NCBI RefSeq assembly: GCF_010015585.1
Contig: NW_022985094.1
Span: 124,001-188,000, forward strand
Source of the DNA: Eremomyces bilateralis CBS 781.70
Taxonomy: Eukaryota > Ascomycota > Dothideomycetes > Eremomycetales > Eremomycetaceae
Direction: 5' to 3'
Length of the DNA: 64,000 bases
Shown here: piece by piece, positions 58,701 through 64,000 of the stretch
Position numbering within the stretch: the first letter of the stretch is position 1
Layout: each line of letters begins with the position of its first letter
Position numbers and translations under genes: made by a program
Notes under the pieces: model-generated
What the model saw: only the letters and a program-made list of their open reading frames with translations
The model's database searches: none
Told to the model about the DNA's origin: nothing

Positions 58701-61700
58701 CGGCCTGCCACGGCTCGTCGAGGATTTGACGTGAATCCTGTCCGCGATACACATGAAATTTGGAATTGGCCCATGTCAATGCACCGGTGAGAGGGGCAGC
58801 GATGAAGATCTGCACGGGAAGGGAGTCAACGATGATTCGCAGAAGTTTCTCGGAAGGCGGCGGCATCGGGATGCTTTCGGTTACCGAGCTTGTCCTGACC
58901 AGACCAGGAGTGCGAGTGGTGACCGTTGTGGCAGAGGGAACGGACTGGAAAGTCGAACCAAAATCCGCCCCGTAAGAGTGCAAGTACGTGTGTCGCCGGT
59001 CTCCAAAATGAGTTTGTTTGGGGACCTTTCCTGCGGACTCTGGGCCGGGGGCGTTTTCCATGCCGACTTTCTCTTCGGATTCGCGAGGCTTGGGGGTATT
59101 ATCATCGTGAGCCGTCAGGACTGGAAGTCGCTGTGCATGAGCTCGTCGGGCTTCTGGCTTCGCAGAAGTGCTGGCTGATGGGACTTGCGATCCAATTTCT
59201 GGTTCGTGAATAGGTCTTGACTTCGCGTCAAAATAGCTTTCCACCATTTCTGCACCTCCCATCGGTGCTGGCGTCCCATGAACTGAATGACGCCCAGTGG
59301 TAGAGGACATGCCAACGAAGGACGCGTCCCAACCTGGTGTTCCACTGATCGAGCCGCCAGGACTATGTCGGGAGCGACTTGAGTACTCCGATGGACTTGT
59401 TAAGCTTCCAGCACCCGATACCGTCGCTGGATCGAGATCGATGTTGAGCAAATCGTCAAGCGTTTCCGGCTCGGCAGACATGCCCGACAAACCAAGACGG
59501 TGACCGGAGCCATATCGGCGGTGAGAGCTGCGGACTGCTTGAAGGCGTGCATTGGTGAATTGTTGTGCATTGTGGAATGACGTCGCGAGATGAGGTCCAA
59601 GAAGCTGGAGGGATTTTGCAAGGCCTTGCGAATATGGAACTGTGTTGGACAACACCGATAAGATGGCAATTGGAGCTCTGCGAAAGACCAGTTGATCCAT
59701 CGGGACTTTCGATTTCTTCTCTTTAGGAGGTTCTTTTCCCTTGCCCTGTTCATCCCGTGCGGAAGTGAATGGCATCAGCTGTGAGAGAAGGGGATGAATC
59801 AGGGGGACATGGATGACGGTGCTTGCTTTGTCCACACCGATTGCTTCGATCGGACCGTATTGTGCATAGTCTTGCTGGCTAGCCGTGGGATTGAAACTTT
59901 CTTCATCCACATTTCCAGTATTGAAGAAGGGGCTTTCCTCGGTTTCCGTTTGAATGGCGGGAGAGGGTGCAGGAGACTGCGACCAAGGTGATGTTGGATG
60001 CTGTTCGTATTCCTCGTATTGACCATGTTTCTTGGAGAGGGCGAAGTAATCCGGGACCGTCGTGGGTTCCGACGATTTCCCGGAGAGCATATCCGCCTGA
60101 GATCTGGTGGCCATGCGCTTTGGCTGCGGTTGCTCACCAGAGCTCCGACTCGACGCATCGCTCAAGTTGCTTTCGCCTGGTACACCAGAAGATTTACTTG
60201 GTCCTTCGGAATGACCATCGTGAAGACTGTAGTCTCTCGTCAGGGCGACGAGCTTGCCCTGCTCAAGAACTCGGTTGACGCCGGAGCTGTCGATAAGGGG
60301 GTCAACTTCGTGATCTAGAGCGCGAAGGATCGGAAATACTCGAGCGTGCGGATCTTGTAGCACTTCCTCACCCGTTGACGAGAAGTCCATGTCACTGAAT
60401 GACAGAGAATCGTTTCGGGATTGTTGAGAAACGTCGGTGTGGGTTGAGGAGAGATACGATGCCTGGCTTGCGTTTCGCATCAAACCTTTTGGACGCGGGG
60501 CCACGCTTGCACGAGCATCATCCGGGCGTCCCGTGCGTTTGCCACGTTCATAACCAGCATATGAGTGTCGTGTCGCCAAGTTGGGTCTCTCAGGGATTTC
60601 GACGGGCCGCCATTGAAGCTGTTCGTCGGGACCATGGGAAGGATCTGATTGGGGTTTGGTCTGGGACGAATCTTGCGTATTTTGAGCATTGTGAAGACCG
60701 GATTTGTCGTAAGAGGCTTTCTGCCCCCAAGGTACATTCTCCAGTTCACCAGCATCCGCCGGAAGGGCGAGGGTTGCGCGCTGGGCGCCGTAGGAATCGT
60801 GCAGGATGTTGGTAAGATTGGACCAGAATGGGTCGAGGCCCGGATCATTGTTCAAACGAAGAACTAATTCATAAAGATTCGGCGGTGGACAAATGGAACC
60901 AGTAGAAGCCTGATCTTGCTCACCAGGCATGAAGGTAGCGGGAGACGCTATGGGCGTGCTGAATTCGGAGACTTGATATTCTCGAGGGGTGCGAGCGTGT
61001 TGATTGGTCGAGCTTGAAGGGGATAATGCGGTGAAGGGTTGGAAGGAGGAGGATCGAGGAAGTGGAGCGCCTGGAACATAAGGGAATGGATAGGCCGGAG
61101 TTCTTGTAGGAACATTGCCACGGACAGTTTTGGTGGAATCGGCCGAGTCCGTGGATGTTGTTTGTGGATTCGGGGACGTGGGGGTATTGAAGGAGGCTTC
61201 GAGTGAAGGCGATAGCGAGGTTACCGAGTCTTCTTCCTTGATAGGTGAAATTCTTCGAGCACCAAGAGCAGCAGGATTGCGAGCGGTCGTCGTTGGAGAT
61301 GGCCTCGTCCTCGCACGTTGCGAATTGAGCGAGATGCTTGCGTTGACTTCTTCTCGCAATCTCTCCATCCTCTCGACACCTGCAGGCACAGGGGCGTCCT
61401 CTCCACTTGTTCCAATTTCCATCGTGCCCGGCTCGACCGTTGCACCTCTTGAACTCATGTCTTGCCCTGAATCATCTTCAGTCGATGAGCCCTGCGATGG
61501 CGTTTCCGAGGCCGATGTCACCGTCGCGGATCCCGTCGCGGATCCTCGACGGGAATCCAAACTGACCGTTGTCCGCTGCAACGCTGGCCGCAGACGAACG
61601 GGTTCATTTGGACTCGATGATTGTTGTTCGACTCGAGGGCTGCTGGAGCCAGCTTCTTCGGGAGTGACACCGGCTGTGTCCGACAACGGATGCGGTGTGG

Positions 61701-61731
61701 ATGGTTTCATCTCGGGTTGACCACCATCCAT
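55712..61731 (-). CDS. Hybrid sensor histidine kinase with PAS repeats and receiver domain
   Basis: Fungal two-component hybrid kinase that should relay phosphate through its own receiver to an Ypd1-type phosphotransfer protein. Exons on the minus strand: 61731-56203, 56156-56043 and 55996-55712, giving 1,975 residues. The first 280 residues are Ser/Thr/Pro-rich. A GAF-like segment (NDPGLDPFWSNLTNILHDSY) follows near residue 290. Two PAS/PAC units lie at about 960-1080 (LRIIVDSLPVQIFIAAP) and 1094-1270. The H-box NMSHEIRTPLNGIIG is near 1303, the N-box NAIKFTN near 1420, DTGSGF near 1457 and GGTGLGLAIS near 1490. The receiver starts VMLVEDNPTNQQ near 1835 and has its phospho-acceptor Asp in CDLHMPNKDG, just after the last intron, with the lysine in YVTKPVD. 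No membrane helix, so it is a cytoplasmic sensor. The class was not assigned. Confidence 0.93.
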
Positions 61732-61840
61732 CCACCGTAACTACCGCGACGGGAAGAAATGAGCGACATTACAGGTTTACCAACTAAGTGATCGAGAGAT
61801 CGTCGTGAAGGTGCATATCGTAACGAACGAGTTGGTGATT

Positions 61841-61898
61841 GCTGGTGGTGTTTGTTGTTGTTGTGGGATGGTGGTGGTAGAGGTGGTAGTGGTGAGGT
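61841..61898. repeat. GTT/GGT-rich simple-sequence tract
   Basis: Mixed gtt and ggt triplets on the plus strand (CAA/CCA on the kinase sense strand), probably within the 5' leader of the histidine kinase gene. Confidence 0.65.
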
Positions 61899-62615
61899 GC
61901 AAGTGTGAAGAGGCAGGGAGTCGAAATTGGCCGATGACGTCGACGGGATGGTGGTCCAAGCAACGGTGAAAACGGTGACAAAGACGACGAAGTACGACCT
62001 GAGGTCTAACCGGAGGCACCGCAGGGAAATTGTGGCAAAAGCAATCGACTCGTCTCAAGACGAGTTGAGAAAAGACGAACAATCTGAGCTAGATTGGTGC
62101 AGGGAGCGGGTGTTGGGTGGAGAGTTGAGAGGTTGGTTGCGAAAATGGACCACGACGAAAGGGAGGGATTTGAGGAATTCAGGATTGGTATGGAGTATCG
62201 ATAGGGTAATAGAATAGAATACCTTACAGAGCTCTTACAGAATACTGGATTCTCTTGATTCTTGATCCAAGGCCCTTTCCGCTCTCACACGGCGCACCCA
62301 ATGCACCGTTTCTTCCACAACTCCACCGGGAGTCAGGGAGTTCCACACAGGATGGGAATGATCGACAGCTGTACCATACAGATCGTGGTATTTAACTGTT
62401 CTGTATTCTTTGCTCCGTACTAGCGGTAGTACCGTACACAAATTTCAATCGCCGTTCCCGCGTCAGGACCTCAGGGGGTCACCTTTCCCACGACCCTGAT
62501 CCCAACCAGGAAGAGATGATGATAATGATGTCTAATCTAAAGCCGAAAGCCAAACACAGCTGTGACGTAGGAGGTTGGGGGAGAAGCCGACGTTCCCGAG
62601 AGTCCGAGACACCAC

Positions 62616-62745
62616 ATGCAAGATGCAGTATGCACCTAAGATGCAAGTTGTAAGTTGCAAGTCTTGATGAACATAAGCACGCCTGCATGGACTGCGAATC
62701 TGCAAGCTCCAAGCTGCAAGCTCCAATTTTGAACTCCTGAACTGC
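62616..62745. repeat. Short imperfect repeats of tgcaag(c/t)t
   Basis: Two clusters (62616-62663 and 62700-62745) of the word tgcaag followed by ct or tt, spaced 6-14 bp apart. They are degenerate and of no known family. Confidence 0.5.
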
Positions 62746-62989
62746 AAAAATGATCGGATCGGAGCTGCGACGCCGATTCGTTTTTCATCCCTCGTTACAT
62801 TATTTACATAATATGGAGATCTTACCTAAACCCTGTGACCCTTACATATGGATTAACGGAGGACCCCTTCAAGGGTTCTTGCTCACGCCAAGTCCCGGAA
62901 ATGAAACTATTTCTAATTAGGATACATGTACTAATGGCTAAGTCCCACCCATTCGCGTTACCTCAGTCCTTTCTCGTATGGTCTCTCCC

Positions 62990-64000
62990 TTCCTTATAAC
63001 TACTCGTTCCCTCCTTCTAGCTCAATTATCTGTTGAATATGTCATGGAATCCGCTCAATCCAAGCCTATACCTTCTCCTCCTATTCTTTGGAGCACCTTT
63101 CCTTGTCGTCGCTCTCTTCATGTATAGCCAACATGGCTCGATAACGTTTAGATCTGGGGAATTCCCGCACCAAAGAAGTCGCTGTACTCCGTACAAATCG
63201 TATACTCGTTGCTGTGCGTGATGGGCGTGCGACGGAGCTTTATCCTCTTGAACAATCGTGTCTAGCCGATCCTTCTGATATTCCTCGACGAAAGGAAATA
63301 GCTTCGGAATTAATATCTTTGTCTAATATCGATACTAGTCGATTCCTTCTCCTTTCCGTCGAACTAGTTTCCCTGTCTTCTGCGTCTATTTCCAGATCGG
63401 CTTTCTTCTAGAGGGATTCCGGAGTCCCATCCTCCTTATACCGGTCTCAAGCTCCTATTGGTCTCGACGAATAGGTTTAAGCAAGTCGTTCATCTCTTCT
63501 AATGCCTTTTCCGCGTCGGTTTTCTCCTGTTTCGTTTCCGGCATCCAGCAATGGCAAGGGCCTTTCTTATCATACGTAAAGCAGGCCCAGAACATAAATT
63601 CTGTATATCCTTTCCAACGCTCCCGGATATAGGTCTTTGCAAGCGCCTCGTCTTTCGTCCTCTATACTCGATAACTACCTCTCCGGTGGAGTAATACGAT
63701 AGCCATCTCGTCACTCCAAATAACGATTTTCCAATCTTCCAGTGTCCAATGCTCGTGCTCTTTCGCAAACTTCAACCGTTCAGCTTTCATCTTCTTTGTC
63801 AATCTAGGCTTCCTCGTCGGCTTCGTCTTGTTGAAGCCGGCTTTCTTGAGCACTCTCCAGATGGTAGACTCGGAGACAATCTAACCGCCTCTATAAAGCT
63901 CGCCCGCGATATCAGCGCAAGTCTTCTCCCTCCTATATCGATCCTGACGCACTTTGGTAAGAACAGTATTGCGATGTCAGTATTTGGAGCCATTTCGTAA
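62990..64000 (-). mobile_element. Decayed Tc1/mariner transposon, cut by the window edge
   Basis: Relic of a fungal Tc1/mariner-superfamily transposase on the minus strand; the N-terminus and one end lie beyond 64000. From right to left are a helix-turn-helix segment (SESTIWRVLKKAGFNKTKPT), the first catalytic Asp in DWKIVIWSDEM (near 63710), the second in QEDKAPSHAHH (near 63255), and the third in GNSPDLNVIEPCW 29 residues later, then AWIERIP and IIELEGGNE near the C-terminus in another frame. About ten in-frame stops, mostly TAG where tryptophan (TGG) or glutamine (CAG) is expected, and at least one frameshift show it is inactive. These changes are C:G to T:A, as in repeat-induced point mutation. 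Terminal inverted repeats were not identified, so the left boundary is approximate. Confidence 0.85.

Larger units (their letters stand above)
61732..62990. promoter_or_regulatory. Upstream region of the histidine kinase
   Basis: Kinase promoter and leader. It contains a CA/CAA-rich microsatellite-like tract (61841-61898) and short imperfect repeats (62616-62745). A 96-codon ORF on the plus strand (61927-62217) has no recognisable features. Confidence 0.45.

Noticed and set aside
61115-61720. 201-codon ORF on the plus strand
   Set aside because: It is antisense to the Ser/Thr/Pro-rich N-terminus of the histidine kinase, a common shadow effect.
61927-62217. 96-codon ORF divergent from the histidine kinase
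   Set aside because: Charged, low-information sequence with no motif; lies in the kinase promoter and leader.

Overview
The window is nuclear DNA of a filamentous ascomycete (Pezizomycotina). It carries single-copy eukaryotic housekeeping genes on both strands. Introns are short (about 48-65 nt) with GTRNGY donors, CTRAY-like branch points and YAG acceptors. Promoters are compact, some genes are specific to filamentous fungi, and one dead DNA transposon shows C:G-to-T:A decay resembling RIP. I could not place it below subphylum. All gene models were spliced by eye. For every spliced gene with both ends in the window the exon lengths sum to a whole number of codons.

Layout. 1-8 kb: condensin subunit 1 (cut by the window edge) diverges from the Cdc7 kinase; then ribosomal protein uL15 diverges from flap endonuclease FEN1, which has a 5-nt micro-exon. 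8-15 kb: a phosphoglucomutase/phosphoribomutase, an ER-lumenal DnaJ (Scj1) and TAF12. 15-21.5 kb: the largest subunit of RNA polymerase I, divergent from SRP14. 21.8-24.5 kb: two unrecognised proteins. 25-31 kb: proteasome subunit beta-5, an SLC35C2/Ymd8-type transporter, a CinA C-terminal-domain protein and a small unknown. 32-38 kb: a patatin-like lipase, a GA4-desaturase/CmcJ-family protein and a cytochrome b561 with a 12-nt micro-exon. 38.9-41.5 kb: a TBC-domain RabGAP. 41.5-46.5 kb: the longest gene-free stretch. 46.5-48 kb: a proline-rich fungal protein. 49-55 kb: the endocytic muniscin Syp1 and a secreted SURNod19-like protein. 55.7-61.7 kb: a 1,975-residue hybrid histidine kinase. 63-64 kb: a decayed Tc1/mariner transposase running off the right edge.

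How the genes relate. Many are nuclear replication, chromosome or transcription genes (condensin, Cdc7, FEN1, TAF12, Pol I). The condensin/Cdc7 promoter and the FEN1 promoter carry ACGCG/ACGCGT (MCB-like) elements, which fits G1/S control. No operon-like or biosynthetic cluster, RNA gene, CRISPR array, viral element or plainly novel defence system was seen. The observations most worth checking are the FEN1 micro-exon that encodes a catalytic aspartate, the b561 micro-exon, a tandem duplication that appears to have enlarged an intron, and the transposon decay pattern.
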